A stretch of 36,157 nt of DNA from an uncultured Clostridium sp. GTDB taxonomy: Bacteria > Bacillota > Clostridia > TANB77 > CAG-508. The stretch is from NCBI GenBank assembly GCA_946497775.1, contig CAMMLS010000009.1, positions 1 to 36,157 on the forward strand. The letters run 5' to 3'. The stretch's first letter is position 1. Every line of letters begins with the position of its first letter. The notes beneath the pieces were generated by a model that worked only from the letters and a program-made list of their open reading frames with translations, searched no databases and was not told the DNA's origin. Shown here piece after piece: positions 8,491-18,364 of the stretch. A program made the position numbers and the translations under genes.

Positions 8491-9615
8491 ATGGAAAAAC
8501 TAAAATTAATGACAATAATAGGAACAAGACCAGAAATAATAAGATTATCAGCAGTTATAAAATGTGCAGATAAATATTTTAACCATATTTTAGTGCATAC
8601 AGGACAAAATTGGGATTATACATTAAACCAAGTGTTTTTCGAAGACTTAGGGCTAAGAGAACCAAATTATTATTTAGACAGTGTTGGAAAAGATTTAGGA
8701 GAAACAATGGGAAATATACTTGCTAAATCTTATGAAGTAATGCAAAAAGAAAAGCCAGATGCAGTATTATTGCTAGGAGATACAAATTCAGCATTATCTG
8801 CAATATCTGCTAAAAGATTAAAAATACCAATTTTTCATATGGAAGCAGGAAATAGATGCTGGGACTGGAATGTATCTGAAATGATAAATAGAAAAATAGT
8901 AGATCATATATCAGATATAAATTTACCATATACAGAACATTCAAGAAGATATTTATTATCAGAAGGAATAGATGGAAAAACAATATTTGTAACAGGATCT
9001 CCAATGAGGGAAGTATTAAGAGACCATGAAGAAAAAATAGAGGCTAGCAATATACTAGAAAAATTAAAATTAGAGAAGAATAAATATATACTTTTATCAG
9101 CTCATAGAGAAGAAAATATAGACAATGAAGAAAATTTTATGTCGTTAATGAATGCAGTAAATGATATAGCAGAAAAATATCAAATGCCAGTAATATACTC
9201 AACACATCCAAGAAGTCAAAAATTTATAGAAAAAAGAAATTTCAAATTCCATCCATTAGTACAAAATTTAAAACCATTTGGATTTATGGATTATAACAAA
9301 CTACAAAAAAATGCTTATTGCGTACTTTCAGATAGTGGCACACTTTCAGAAGAAAGTGCAATGCTAGGATTTGCAGGTGTATTAATTAGAACATCAACAG
9401 AAAGACCAGAAGTATTAGACAAAGGAACAATAGTAATTGGCGGAATTACAGACAAAACAGTAGAACAAGCATTAGAACTTGCCGTATCAATGAGAGATAA
9501 CAAAGAAGAAGTTGTAATGGCAGAAGATTATGCAGATACAAATGTATCAGTAAAAGTAGTAAAAATAATACAAAGTTATACAGATATAGTAAATAGAACT
9601 GTTTGGGGGAAATAG
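8491..9615 (+). CDS. capG: UDP-N-acetyl sugar 2-epimerase (CapG/FnlC type)
   Basis: 374 residues with non-hydrolysing UDP-GlcNAc 2-epimerase signatures: IIGTRPEIIRLSAVIK at the start, VHTGQNWDYTLNQVFF, HMEAGNRCWDWNVSEM, LSAHREENID and SDSGTLSEESAMLGFAGVLI. The GNRCWDWNVSEM variant is typical of the FnlC/WbjD branch that makes UDP-L-FucNAc, not of WecB. It completes the three-gene L-FucNAc pathway and lies 3 bases after capF. Confidence 0.93.
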   Translation: MEKLKLMTIIGTRPEIIRLSAVIKCADKYFNHILVHTGQNWDYTLNQVFFEDLGLREPNYYLDSVGKDLGETMGNILAKSYEVMQKEKPDAVLLLGDTNSALSAISAKRLKIPIFHMEAGNRCWDWNVSEMINRKIVDHISDINLPYTEHSRRYLLSEGIDGKTIFVTGSPMREVLRDHEEKIEASNILEKLKLEKNKYILLSAHREENIDNEENFMSLMNAVNDIAEKYQMPVIYSTHPRSQKFIEKRNFKFHPLVQNLKPFGFMDYNKLQKNAYCVLSDSGTLSEESAMLGFAGVLIRTSTERPEVLDKGTIVIGGITDKTVEQALELAVSMRDNKEEVVMAEDYADTNVSVKVVKIIQSYTDIVNRTVWGK

Positions 9616-9617
9616 AA

Positions 9618-10826
9618 GTGAACATAATATGGATTGGCGGAGTTGCGGAACAAGAAGATTTTAACAAAATGCAAGAAAAGGGAAATAATCAAATAGCTGC
9701 TAATGTAACTCAATTAAACTATATAGAAGGTTTAGAAGAAAATACTAAAAGTACTGTAAAAATACTTAGCAGTCACTTTCAACCATCTTTCCCTAAATAT
9801 AAAGATATTATTATAAAATCAAGAACTTGGGAAAGAAAAGGAAAAGAAAATATAGATATAGGTTTTATAAATTTACCTATTGTTAAACATATTATAAAAA
9901 AAATAAATTTGAAAAAACAAATGAAAAAAATTTTAAATAATGACATAAGTAAAACGGATACAAATATATTTTTCATATATGCAATGACATTTCCACTTAT
10001 GTCTTTGGCAAAATTTATAAAAAACAATATAAAAACCAATAAATACAAAATTTGTTTAATTGTTCCAGACTTACCAGAATTCATGAATATGGGGAAAAAA
10101 AGTAATATAAGAAAGGTACTAGAAAATGTAAATGAAAAATTAATAAAAAGATATATGAAATATATTGATACATATGTATTGTTTGCTGAAAACATGGCAA
10201 ATTATTTAGATTTAGAAAATAATTATATCTCTATTGAAGGAATGGTTAACTTAAAAGAAATTAAAGTAAAAAATGAAAGAATAAAAAAAGAAAAAGTTAT
10301 TATGTATGCGGGAGGATTATATAATAAATATGGAGTTACAAATTTGGCAAAAGCATTTGATAAATTAGATAATAATGAGTATGAATTATGGCTTTATGGA
10401 GAAGGAGATGCCATAAATGATATAAAGGAAATGCAAAAGAAAAATCCTAGAATTATTTATAAAGGAACAGCAACAAATAATCAAATTAAGGAAATTGAAA
10501 AAAAGGTAAGCTTGTTAGTTAATCCCAGACCTATAAATGAAGAATATACTAAATATTCATTTCCATCAAAGAATTTAGAGTATATGCTTTCTGGAACTGC
10601 TGTTTTAACTACAAAATTACCTGCCATGCCAATAGAGTACAACGAATATGTATACTTATTTAATGGCTCTGATGTAAACTCTATGTCAGAAACATTAAAT
10701 AAAGTATTATCAGATGAAAACTTATTTGAAAAAGGGGAAAATGCCAAAAAATTTGTAATTGAACAAAAAAATAACATTATACAAACAGAAAAAATTTTAA
10801 AATTTATAGAGGGAAAAGAGATATGA
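9618..10826 (+). CDS. Glycosyltransferase, GT4-like
   Basis: The likely start is GTG 9618, two bases after the capG stop, with GGGGGA at 9605-9610 as ribosome binding site; a TTG at 9603 is the alternative. It begins NIIWIGGVAEQEDFNKMQ. The C-terminal half has MYAGGLYNKYGVTNLAKAF, LWLYGEGDA and YTKYSFPSKNLEYMLSGTAV, the GT-B donor-site pattern of family 4. About 402 residues with no membrane segment. The sugar is unknown. It should act in repeat-unit assembly at the inner membrane face. Its stop overlaps the ATG of the polymerase gene. Confidence 0.8.
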   Translation: MNIIWIGGVAEQEDFNKMQEKGNNQIAANVTQLNYIEGLEENTKSTVKILSSHFQPSFPKYKDIIIKSRTWERKGKENIDIGFINLPIVKHIIKKINLKKQMKKILNNDISKTDTNIFFIYAMTFPLMSLAKFIKNNIKTNKYKICLIVPDLPEFMNMGKKSNIRKVLENVNEKLIKRYMKYIDTYVLFAENMANYLDLENNYISIEGMVNLKEIKVKNERIKKEKVIMYAGGLYNKYGVTNLAKAFDKLDNNEYELWLYGEGDAINDIKEMQKKNPRIIYKGTATNNQIKEIEKKVSLLVNPRPINEEYTKYSFPSKNLEYMLSGTAVLTTKLPAMPIEYNEYVYLFNGSDVNSMSETLNKVLSDENLFEKGENAKKFVIEQKNNIIQTEKILKFIEGKEI

Positions 10827-12176
10827 GCATAATCATTTTATTAAATATGATAATACTAATATTATTATTAAAAAAATTTAATATTGAAGCAAAATTAAAA
10901 AAAATATTAGATATTTATGTTATATTTACTTCCATTATATTGTTTGTGTCATCATTAAACCCATTTAAATTGTATGATGTACATAATAGAGTTTATCAAA
11001 TGTGGATAATTTACTTAGATGTTTTTACTATGATAATTGCTATATTAATAAATAAAATAAAGTTTGAAAATAATGTAAATACTATAATAAAAAAATTTTA
11101 TAGAAGTAAGATTTTACTAATTACTCAAATAGGAATATGCATAATATTAGGAGTATATGTTATTAGATTTAATATAGCTACAAACGTATTTGTAAATCCA
11201 AATGAAATAAGAGGTTATATATTTTCTGACTTTTTTGGCTCCTTTGTTGAATATTTCTTTTATTATTACATAGTAATGACATTGTATAATATTATGACAA
11301 TAATAACTGCTATTTTTGCGATTAATAAACAATACAAAAATCCTATATTTATAATTGGAATAATAAACATCGTTTTTAAAATGCTAATAGGATATGGAAG
11401 AATGAATTTATTTGAATTTGGAATATTTGTACTAATAGCATTTTGTATATTTAAAGACAATATCACTATTAAATTAAATAAAAAGAATATTCTTATTTTT
11501 ATAATTATAATTCTACTAATAATATTTTTATTTATGATGTCGACAGCGGTAAGATTAGGTATAAGTCCTTTTGATTTTAATACATTAACGCAAACAGTCT
11601 CAAATGCATTGTTTAAGCAAGGAATAGTATATTTTACAGGAGGATTTAGAGCATTAGATATATATTTGACTAATGGATTTGAGAATATAGATAATTTAAC
11701 TTTAGGGAGAGCTACATTTGGTGGAATAGACGAAATAATTGGAATTGCTATAAAATGTATTAATGAAGATTACATGTGCTTTAATGACCTTATAGGTTAT
11801 GAGACACAGAAAGAATTTTTAGTAGGAGAGAATATAATTTTTAATGCCTTCTATACATGTATAATGAATTTTTACTGCGATTTTGGATTTGTACGGGGTA
11901 TTAATAGGAGCAATTTTACATGGATTATTAATAGGAATTTGTACTAGAAACATGCTAAAGAACAAATCAATTACCGCTATTATTCTATTCATTTATGTTA
12001 TATTAAATGCCTTTTGTAGTATATATAGATGGAATTATCAAATGGGAACAACCATAACAATATTAATATCATTAATAATATTAAATATAATGGAGAAAAA
12101 AGGGATATTAATACTTTTAGAAAAAAATATAAGAAAAGGTATAAAAACAATAAAAAATAGGGCTAGCATGACGTAA
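10823..12176 (+). CDS. Wzy-like O-antigen/capsule repeat polymerase, +1 shift at CGG
   Basis: A very hydrophobic protein with roughly ten to twelve membrane segments. It has an extended extracytoplasmic stretch around STAVRLGISPFDF and GGFRALDIYLTNGFENID, as in oligosaccharide-repeat polymerases. The zero frame ends at 11947 after codon 358, CGG (11894-11896). Skipping the C restores CDFGFVGVLIGAILHGLLIG, the usual late Wzy motif (DFGxxGxxxG) and last membrane helices, and the gene then ends at TAA 12174-12176 with about 450 residues. Without the shift the last two or more helices would be lost. Its position between transferases and the Wzx flippase fits. Confidence 0.82.
11894..11897 (+). 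other. +1 recoding site 3: GTA CGGG, read as Val-Gly
   Basis: The zero frame GTA CGG GGT ATT AAT loses hydrophobicity and stops at 11947. The productive reading GTA (C)GGG GTA TTA ATA gives V-G-V-L-I inside a conserved membrane helix of the polymerase. Confidence 0.78.
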
Positions 12177-12197
12177 AAATATATATGGAGGAAAACA

Positions 12198-12870
12198 ATG
12201 ATACGAACGGCGATAAGATATATAAAAAAGATATATTTAAGAGTATCCAAAAATGTTATAATTAAATCAAAAGTAAAGTACACACTAAATTCAAAATTTG
12301 AAGGAAATAATAAGATAAATTCTAATACTATAATTAGCAACAGTTGTATTGGGTATGGTACTTATATTGGTGAAGAATGTGAATTTTTAAATACAATTAT
12401 AGGAAAATATTGTTCCATTGCTAGTAACGTAAAAACAATTGTTGCTACACATCCAAGTAGTATATTTGTTTCAACCCACCCAGCGTTTTTTTCTAATAAA
12501 AAACAAGCACGGGTTTACATACACAGATGAACAACTGTTTGAAGAAATTATATATATAGATAAAGAAAGAAACATTTCTGTGAATATAGGGAATGATGTA
12601 TGGATAGGAGAAAATGTTACAATAATTGGAGGAGCCAAAATAGGCGATGGTGCTATTATAGGTAGCAATGCAGTAGTAACAAAGGATATAGAACCATATT
12701 CAATTAATGTAGGAATACCAGCTAGAAAAATTAAATATAGATTTCAAGATAATGAAATAAATTACCTAGAAAAAATAAAATGGTGGGACAAGCCACAAAA
12801 ATGGATTCAAGAAAATGCAAGGTTATTTAGAGACATAAAAGTTTTTAAAGAAAAGATTGGAGAGAATTAA
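12198..12870 (+). CDS. Left-handed beta-helix sugar O-acetyltransferase, +1 shift at CGG
   Basis: GGAGG at 12187-12191 precedes ATG 12198. Hexapeptide repeats cover most of the chain (SNSCIGYGTYIGEECEF, NIGNDVWIGENVTIIGG, IGDGAIIGSNAVVTKDI), and YSINVGIPARKIKYRF closes the helix, all typical of CatB-like xenobiotic or sugar acetyltransferases. The catalytic His lies in VATHPSS. The zero frame stops at 12530 six codons after codon 105, CGG (12510-12512). The +1 frame restores KKQAGFTYTDEQLFEE, the family's standard loop, and gives 223 residues ending at 12870. It probably O-acetylates a residue of the repeat unit. Confidence 0.86.
12510..12513 (+). other. +1 recoding site 4: GCA CGGG, read as Ala-Gly
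   Basis: The zero frame GCA CGG GTT TAC ATA CAC AGA TGA stops quickly. The productive reading GCA (C)GGG TTT ACA TAC gives A-G-F-T-Y, matching the KQAGFTY loop of CatB-like acetyltransferases with no inserted residue. Confidence 0.84.
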
Positions 12871-12871
12871 A

Positions 12872-14065
12872 TTGAACTCAATAACTATAGTTGTAGTTAC
12901 TTATAACAGAGCAAATTCATTAAATAGGCTATTAAATTCATTAAATAATGTAAACTATTTAGATGATAAAGTTAATTTATATATAAGTATAGATAAAGAA
13001 AAAGAAAATACAGATAAACATAAAGAAGTAGTTAAGATAGCACAAGAGTTTAAATGGAAATATGGAGAAAAAATACTTAATATAGAAGAAACAAATTTAG
13101 GATTAAAAGAACATATTCTTAAATGTGGTAATCTTACAAATATATATGAAAATGTAATAGTATTAGAAGATGATATAGTAGTATCTCCTATGATGTACAT
13201 TTATGCCAAACAAGTGTTAGAATTTTATAAAAATGATACAAAAATTGCGGGCTTTGGCTTATATAGCTTTCCAAAAAATCCAGGAAATAATTTGCCATTT
13301 TTCCCTTTAAATAACGGAACTGATATATACTTTATGCAATTTGCTTGTTCTTGGGGGCAAATTTGGACCAAAGATAGATGGAATGAATTTTATAAGTGGT
13401 ATATAGAAAATAAAAATAAAGAATTTAAAATCTCGAATATTCCTCCAATTGTATGTAGTTGGGGAGAAAAATCCTGGCTAAAATATCACATAAAGTATGT
13501 TATAGAAAACAATAAATTTTTTGTGTATCCACAAGTGGGGCTAACAACAAATTTTACAGATTGTGGAATACATAATAATAAAAGTAGTTTTGGATATCAA
13601 TGTAATATACAATGTTCAAATGAGAATATAAAGTATAGATTTCAAAATTTAGATGAGGCAAACAATGTATATGATGCTTATTTTGAAAATATGAAAATAA
13701 ATAATTACTTAAAATTAGATGGTGATATAGAATGTAATATATATGGTACTAAAAAGATGGATAATTTAAAAAATAAAAAATATATATTAACAACAAAAGA
13801 ATATAATTTTAAAATTTTCCATCAATACTCATTACAAATGTATCCTTATGAACTGAATGTGATAAATAATATTGAGGGAAATGATATAAAGATATATGAT
13901 TTATCTAAAAAACAAAAAAATAAAAAAGAAACAAACGAAATTAATTTAATAAAATACTTTTTTAAACTAGATTATCTAAATAATAATCAGTTAATTAAAA
14001 TAATAAAATCGTTTATTTTAGAATTGTTTAGCAGAATTTTAAACAAAATAAAAAGGAAAAAGTAA
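12872..14065 (+). CDS. Glycosyltransferase family 2 (GT-A) protein
   Basis: The likely start is TTG 12872, with GGAGAG at 12859-12864. A second TTG at 12857 would extend it by five residues. It begins SITIVVVTYNRANSLNRLLN, the GT2 nucleotide-binding start, followed by VIVLEDDIVVSP, a DxD-like metal site (about residues 95-106). Later sections (FACSWGQIWTKDRWNEFYKW) resemble larger GT2 proteins related to GnT-I-type sugar transferases. 397 residues with a charged, unannotated C-terminal tail. Acceptor and donor are unknown. The stop overlaps the wzx ATG. Confidence 0.82.
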   Translation: MNSITIVVVTYNRANSLNRLLNSLNNVNYLDDKVNLYISIDKEKENTDKHKEVVKIAQEFKWKYGEKILNIEETNLGLKEHILKCGNLTNIYENVIVLEDDIVVSPMMYIYAKQVLEFYKNDTKIAGFGLYSFPKNPGNNLPFFPLNNGTDIYFMQFACSWGQIWTKDRWNEFYKWYIENKNKEFKISNIPPIVCSWGEKSWLKYHIKYVIENNKFFVYPQVGLTTNFTDCGIHNNKSSFGYQCNIQCSNENIKYRFQNLDEANNVYDAYFENMKINNYLKLDGDIECNIYGTKKMDNLKNKKYILTTKEYNFKIFHQYSLQMYPYELNVINNIEGNDIKIYDLSKKQKNKKETNEINLIKYFFKLDYLNNNQLIKIIKSFILELFSRILNKIKRKK

Positions 14066-15363
14066 TGAAAGAATTAATCAATAAAGTTAAAAATCTTACA
14101 AAAAGAAAAGTTGCTAAAAATGCAATGTGGATGATTGGTGAAAGAATATTTCAAATGATATTATCTTTATTTGTAAGTATTATATCAGCAAGATATCTAG
14201 GACCAGAAAATTATGGTACCTTACAATATGGAGCAGCACTTGTCACATTAGTATCTGCTATTGCAAAATTAGGCTTAGATAATATTATAATAAAAGAATA
14301 TATTAACCGAAAAGACGAAAATGGACTTATTTTGGGTTCTGTATTTGGAATGAGAATGATATCTGGGGTGCTATCAATAGTATCCGTTATGACATATATT
14401 TTTATATTTAATAGTGACGATAATGTCATTATAATTACTACATTTTTACAGTCTTTCATACTTATTTTTGAAGCTTTTGATTTAATTGATTTTTGGTTTC
14501 AATCTAAATTAAAATCAAAAAATGTATCGATAGCAAAATCAATTGCTTATGTAGTTATGTCTGTATATAAAATTGTATTATTAATACTAGGAAAGTCTGT
14601 TGAGTGGTTTGCTTTTGCCTCATCGTTGGAATATATAGTAATTTTAATTATATTATTCAGAATGTATTTTAAAAATGGGGGACAAAAACTTAAATTTTCT
14701 TTTAATGAAGGAAAAAAACTAATTAAACAAGGATATCATTTTATTCTAGCAAGCTTAATGATTACCTTATATACTCAAATGGACAAAATTATGCTGGGAG
14801 AATTAAGGAGCGAAGCAGAAGTAGGACTATATTCAGTAGCAATAGCTATATCAAACCTGTGGGGATTTATACCAAATGCAATTATTACATCTATGAGACC
14901 TACTATTTACGAAGCTAAAAAATCTAACGAACAAATTTATAAAAAAAGAACTAGACAATTATATGCTTTGGTTTTTTGGTGTGGTATAATATTTGCATTA
15001 GGAACAACAATTTTCTCGGGTTTGATTATAGACGTTTTGTATGGAGAACAATATAAGGGGGCAGTAATGGCACTAAAAATAGTATCCTGGTCAACAATAT
15101 TTGCTTATATTGGTTCCGCAAGAAGTGTATGGATAGTATGTGAAGATAAAAATAGATATTCTAAAAAATATGTTTTTTGGGGGGCCGTAATAAATTTAAT
15201 TTTAAACTTTATCATGATACCAAGAATAGGAATCACAGGAGCTGCAATAGCTACATTAATTGCCCAAGTGGTAGTTGCAATAGTTGCGCCACTATTTTAT
15301 AAAGAAACTAAGAATTCTGTAAAAGAAATAATAGATGGAATTTTATTAAAAGGAGTAAAATAA
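14065..15363 (+). CDS. Wzx-type oligosaccharide flippase
   Basis: 432 residues with about 12 to 14 membrane segments. It starts with the conserved AKNAMWMIGERIFQMILSLFVSIISARYLGPENYG, split here by helix 1, of polysaccharide-transport (PST) flippases. Further marks are MDKIMLGELRSEAEVGLYSVA and GITGAAIATLIAQVV. It moves the undecaprenyl-diphosphate repeat unit across the membrane for polymerisation by the Wzy-like protein encoded at 10823. The start overlaps the previous stop (TAATG), indicating translational coupling. Confidence 0.92.
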   Translation: MKELINKVKNLTKRKVAKNAMWMIGERIFQMILSLFVSIISARYLGPENYGTLQYGAALVTLVSAIAKLGLDNIIIKEYINRKDENGLILGSVFGMRMISGVLSIVSVMTYIFIFNSDDNVIIITTFLQSFILIFEAFDLIDFWFQSKLKSKNVSIAKSIAYVVMSVYKIVLLILGKSVEWFAFASSLEYIVILIILFRMYFKNGGQKLKFSFNEGKKLIKQGYHFILASLMITLYTQMDKIMLGELRSEAEVGLYSVAIAISNLWGFIPNAIITSMRPTIYEAKKSNEQIYKKRTRQLYALVFWCGIIFALGTTIFSGLIIDVLYGEQYKGAVMALKIVSWSTIFAYIGSARSVWIVCEDKNRYSKKYVFWGAVINLILNFIMIPRIGITGAAIATLIAQVVVAIVAPLFYKETKNSVKEIIDGILLKGVK

Positions 15364-15364
15364 A

Positions 15365-16483
15365 GTGATAAAATTATTTTTTTGTGGGGATATAGTTAAT
15401 AGAAAAACGATAAATAATTCTATAATAGATGAAAAATTAATTGAAATTATAAGAAAACATGATATAAAATGTTGTAATTTTGAAGCACCAATAGTAAATA
15501 ATCCTGATATTAATAAAATTAATAAAATAGGGCCAACAGTTTATCAAACAGAAGAAACAGGGCAAAACATCATTGACATAGGTTTTAATCTATTCAGTAT
15601 AGCTAATAATCATATTATGGATTATGGAATTGATGGATTAAAAAACACTTTAAAATTCTTTGAAAAATACAATGTGATAGGTGCGGGAATTACAAAAGAA
15701 AAGGCATATGATGTCTATAGATACGAAAAAGAAAATGTGAAAATTTCATTTTTATCAATTGCGGAAAATGGTTTTGGCGCATGTATAAAGGAAAATGATT
15801 ATGGATATGCCTGGATGCAAGACCCAATAGTGGAGAAAATAATAAAAAGTGAAAAAAGAGATGTGGATTTTCTTATAATTAATTGTCATGCAGGTGCAGA
15901 AATGTTTTCTTACCCTCTACCTGAAATAAAAGAATTGTATAAAAAATTTATAGATTGGGGAGCAGATATAATAATAGGACATCATCCTCATGTAATACAA
16001 GGATATGAAAATTATAAAAAAGGGACAATATTTTACAGTTTAGGAAATTTTATTTTTGATACTATGCAAGAGAGAAAATGTCAAATATCTTATGCTGTTT
16101 CAATAAACATAAAGAATAATAATGAATATTACTATGAAATAATTCCTTGTAAATATGAAAAAGAAGTAGTTGCTATGTGTAATGAAAATATAGAAAAAGA
16201 TATAATAAAATTTTCAGCAATTTTAAATACTAGTCAATATTACGATGAAATTGACGAATTCTGTAATAAATCTTATAATGAAATATATAAGAAATATTAT
16301 GAGGCTGTTTGCGGAATATCTACATATACAATTAAAAGTAAATTAAAGTCTTGTATAAAAATAATATTAAATAAAAATAAGTTTGATGATTTATTCTTAT
16401 ATCACAATATAGGAATAGAAACGCATTTATGGATATGTAATAGGGCATTAAAGAATTTAATAGGGGAGAAAAAATATGAATAA
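15365..16483 (+). CDS. CapA-family metallophosphatase-like protein
   Basis: It starts at GTG 15365, right after the wzx stop. CapA-fold motifs in order: LFFCGDIVNRK (about 4-14), FNLFSIANNHIMDYG (about 77-91), FLIINCHAGAEMFSYPLPE, DIIIGHHPHVIQGYE and FYSLGNFIFD. These Asp/Asn/His residues are the predicted metal site of the poly-gamma-glutamate capsule protein CapA and its relatives. No signal peptide is evident, unlike classical CapA, so a cytoplasmic role is likely. It sits next to a TupA ATP-grasp and a carboxyethyl-amino-acid synthase, which suggests work on an amino-acid-modified polysaccharide. That is inference. Confidence 0.85.
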   Translation: MIKLFFCGDIVNRKTINNSIIDEKLIEIIRKHDIKCCNFEAPIVNNPDINKINKIGPTVYQTEETGQNIIDIGFNLFSIANNHIMDYGIDGLKNTLKFFEKYNVIGAGITKEKAYDVYRYEKENVKISFLSIAENGFGACIKENDYGYAWMQDPIVEKIIKSEKRDVDFLIINCHAGAEMFSYPLPEIKELYKKFIDWGADIIIGHHPHVIQGYENYKKGTIFYSLGNFIFDTMQERKCQISYAVSINIKNNNEYYYEIIPCKYEKEVVAMCNENIEKDIIKFSAILNTSQYYDEIDEFCNKSYNEIYKKYYEAVCGISTYTIKSKLKSCIKIILNKNKFDDLFLYHNIGIETHLWICNRALKNLIGEKKYE

Positions 16484-17366
16484 AACCGAAATTTTAAAAA
16501 ATACATATAAGGTATTAAGTAGCATTTCGCCAACAATGTCGTCGAAGTTAATGTATAGGATTACAGTAAAAAAGAAACTAAATTTAAAAAATCCGAAATT
16601 ATTTAATGAAAAATTAATGTGGTTGAAATTGAATCTCTATAAAAACAATCCACTAATTACAGAATGTGTAGATAAATATAGAGTAAGAGAATACATAAAA
16701 AGGTGTGGATGTTCTGAACTATTAAATGAATTAATTGGAGTATATGATTCAGTAGATGAAATAGATTTTTCAAAATTACCAGATAAGTTTGTTCTAAAAT
16801 GTAATCATGGAGCTGGATATAATATATTATGTAAAAATAAGAACGAATTAAATATAAATGAAACAAAACAGACACTAAAAAAATGGTTAAAAGAAGATTA
16901 CTGGAAAAGATGTGCAGAAATTAATTATAAGAAAGTTCCTAAAAAAATAATTTGTGAAAAATTTTTAGAAAATGAGAATAAAGAAGATTTAGAAGATTAT
17001 AAAATATATTGCTTTAATGGTATTCCACAATTTGTAATGATTTGTGTAGGAAGAAATGCTAAACAAAGAACTAAATACTATTTTATGAATAAAGAATGGA
17101 AAATAATGAAAATAAATCCAGCAGGAATAGAAACACCAGAAAATTTTAAAATAGAAAAACCGAAATGCATTGATGAAATGTTTGAATATGCACAAACATT
17201 AAGTAAACCATTTCCTTTTGTAAGAGTAGATTTTTATTGCGTAAAAGACAAAACAATATTTGGGGAATTAACTTTTACACCAGCAGGGTGTATAGATACA
17301 AATTATATAGGAAATGCACAAGAAATGTTAGGAAATATGATTGATTTATCAGAATATATAAGATAA
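16476..17366 (+). CDS. TupA-like ATP-grasp protein
   Basis: 296 residues overlapping the end of the CapA-like gene. It shows NPKLFNEKLMWLKL, CVDKYRVREYIKRCG, LPDKFVLKCNHGAGYN (about residues 100-115), VPKKIICEKFLE, DYKIYCFNGIPQFVMICVGR, PFVRVDFYCV and IFGELTFTPAGC. This series defines the TupA ATP-grasp group, named after the teichuronopeptide protein of alkaliphilic Bacillus. The family is expected to form an amide bond between a polysaccharide carboxyl (often a uronic acid) and an amino acid. The UDP-glucose dehydrogenase encoded downstream would supply uronic acid. Confidence 0.87.
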   Translation: MNKTEILKNTYKVLSSISPTMSSKLMYRITVKKKLNLKNPKLFNEKLMWLKLNLYKNNPLITECVDKYRVREYIKRCGCSELLNELIGVYDSVDEIDFSKLPDKFVLKCNHGAGYNILCKNKNELNINETKQTLKKWLKEDYWKRCAEINYKKVPKKIICEKFLENENKEDLEDYKIYCFNGIPQFVMICVGRNAKQRTKYYFMNKEWKIMKINPAGIETPENFKIEKPKCIDEMFEYAQTLSKPFPFVRVDFYCVKDKTIFGELTFTPAGCIDTNYIGNAQEMLGNMIDLSEYIR

Positions 17367-17388
17367 AATGATGAAAAAGGAGGAAAAT

Positions 17389-18351
17389 ATGAAAACCATT
17401 GGATTTATTTCAAGTTTAAAAGAGAATGAAAAAAGAAGAGCTTTAGTACCAGAAGACATAAAAAAAGTAAGAAATAAGGACAAATTATATTTTGAAAAAA
17501 ATTATGGGCAAGTTCTAGGAATAAAAGACGAAGAATACGAAAAATTAGGTTGTAAAATTGTTACAAGAGAAGAAATTTTAAAACAAGACATAATATGTGA
17601 TCCTAAAATAGGAGATGCTGAATATTTAGAAAAAATACGAAATAATGGAATTATATGGGGATGGGTGCACGCCGTACAAAACAAAGATATTACAGATAAA
17701 ATTATAAAAAATAAATTGACTGCATTTGCATGGGAAGATATGTATGAGAAATCAAGGCATTGCTTTTGGAGAAATAATGAAATTGCAGGAGAAGCTGCTA
17801 TATTACAAGCTTTTATGTGTAAAGGAATTATGCCTTATAATACAAAAGTAGCCATATTAGGAAATGGAAACACTGCAAGAGGAGCTATTAAAATATTGAC
17901 ACAATTAGGAGCAGAAATAGTTATATATTCTAGGAAAGATGAAGAATTATTTAAACAAGAATTTTACCAATATGATGTAATAGTAAATTGTATTTTGTGG
18001 GATACAACAAGAAAAGATCATATAATATATATAAAGGACTTAGAAAAAATGAAGAAAAATGCAATGATAATTGATGTCAGCTGTGATAGAAATGGAGGAA
18101 TTGAATCTAGTATTCCTACTACAATTGAAGAACCAACATACGTGAAAAATAATATTTTGCATTATGTTGTTGACCATACGCCTAGTTTATTTTATCATAC
18201 TTCTTCCTTAGAAATTTCAAAAGAGGTATGTAAATATGTGGATTACCTAGTAGAGGATAAATTTGAAGAAAATGATATACTAAAAAATAGTTTAATAATA
18301 AAAGATGGAAATATACTTGATGATAGGATTAATAAATTTCAAAACAGATAA
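17389..18351 (+). CDS. N5-(carboxyethyl)ornithine synthase-like dehydrogenase
   Basis: ATG 17389 is chosen because AAGGAGG (17377-17383) sits five bases before it; an in-frame ATG at 17368 would place that site inside the gene. 320 residues beginning TIGFISSLKENEKRRALVP, then WGWVHAVQN and FAWEDMYEKSRHCFWRNNEIAGEAA, with a Rossmann VAILGNGNTARGAIKI and the closing VDHTPSLFYHTSS. This matches the lactococcal N5-(carboxyethyl)ornithine synthase branch of the alanine dehydrogenase superfamily, which reductively condenses pyruvate with the side-chain amine of ornithine (or lysine). With the TupA-like gene next door, the product may be a polysaccharide substituent. Confidence 0.83.
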   Translation: MKTIGFISSLKENEKRRALVPEDIKKVRNKDKLYFEKNYGQVLGIKDEEYEKLGCKIVTREEILKQDIICDPKIGDAEYLEKIRNNGIIWGWVHAVQNKDITDKIIKNKLTAFAWEDMYEKSRHCFWRNNEIAGEAAILQAFMCKGIMPYNTKVAILGNGNTARGAIKILTQLGAEIVIYSRKDEELFKQEFYQYDVIVNCILWDTTRKDHIIYIKDLEKMKKNAMIIDVSCDRNGGIESSIPTTIEEPTYVKNNILHYVVDHTPSLFYHTSSLEISKEVCKYVDYLVEDKFEENDILKNSLIIKDGNILDDRINKFQNR

Positions 18352-18364
18352 GGAAGGTAAAAAA

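Noticed and set aside
11883..12176. Separate 97-residue membrane protein gene
   Set aside because: It is the C-terminal part of the Wzy-like protein in the +1 frame; there is no ribosome binding site.
12439..12870. Separate acetyltransferase gene starting at 12439
   Set aside because: Its first 24 codons are out of frame with the hexapeptide protein; true homology in this frame begins only after the CGG at 12510.
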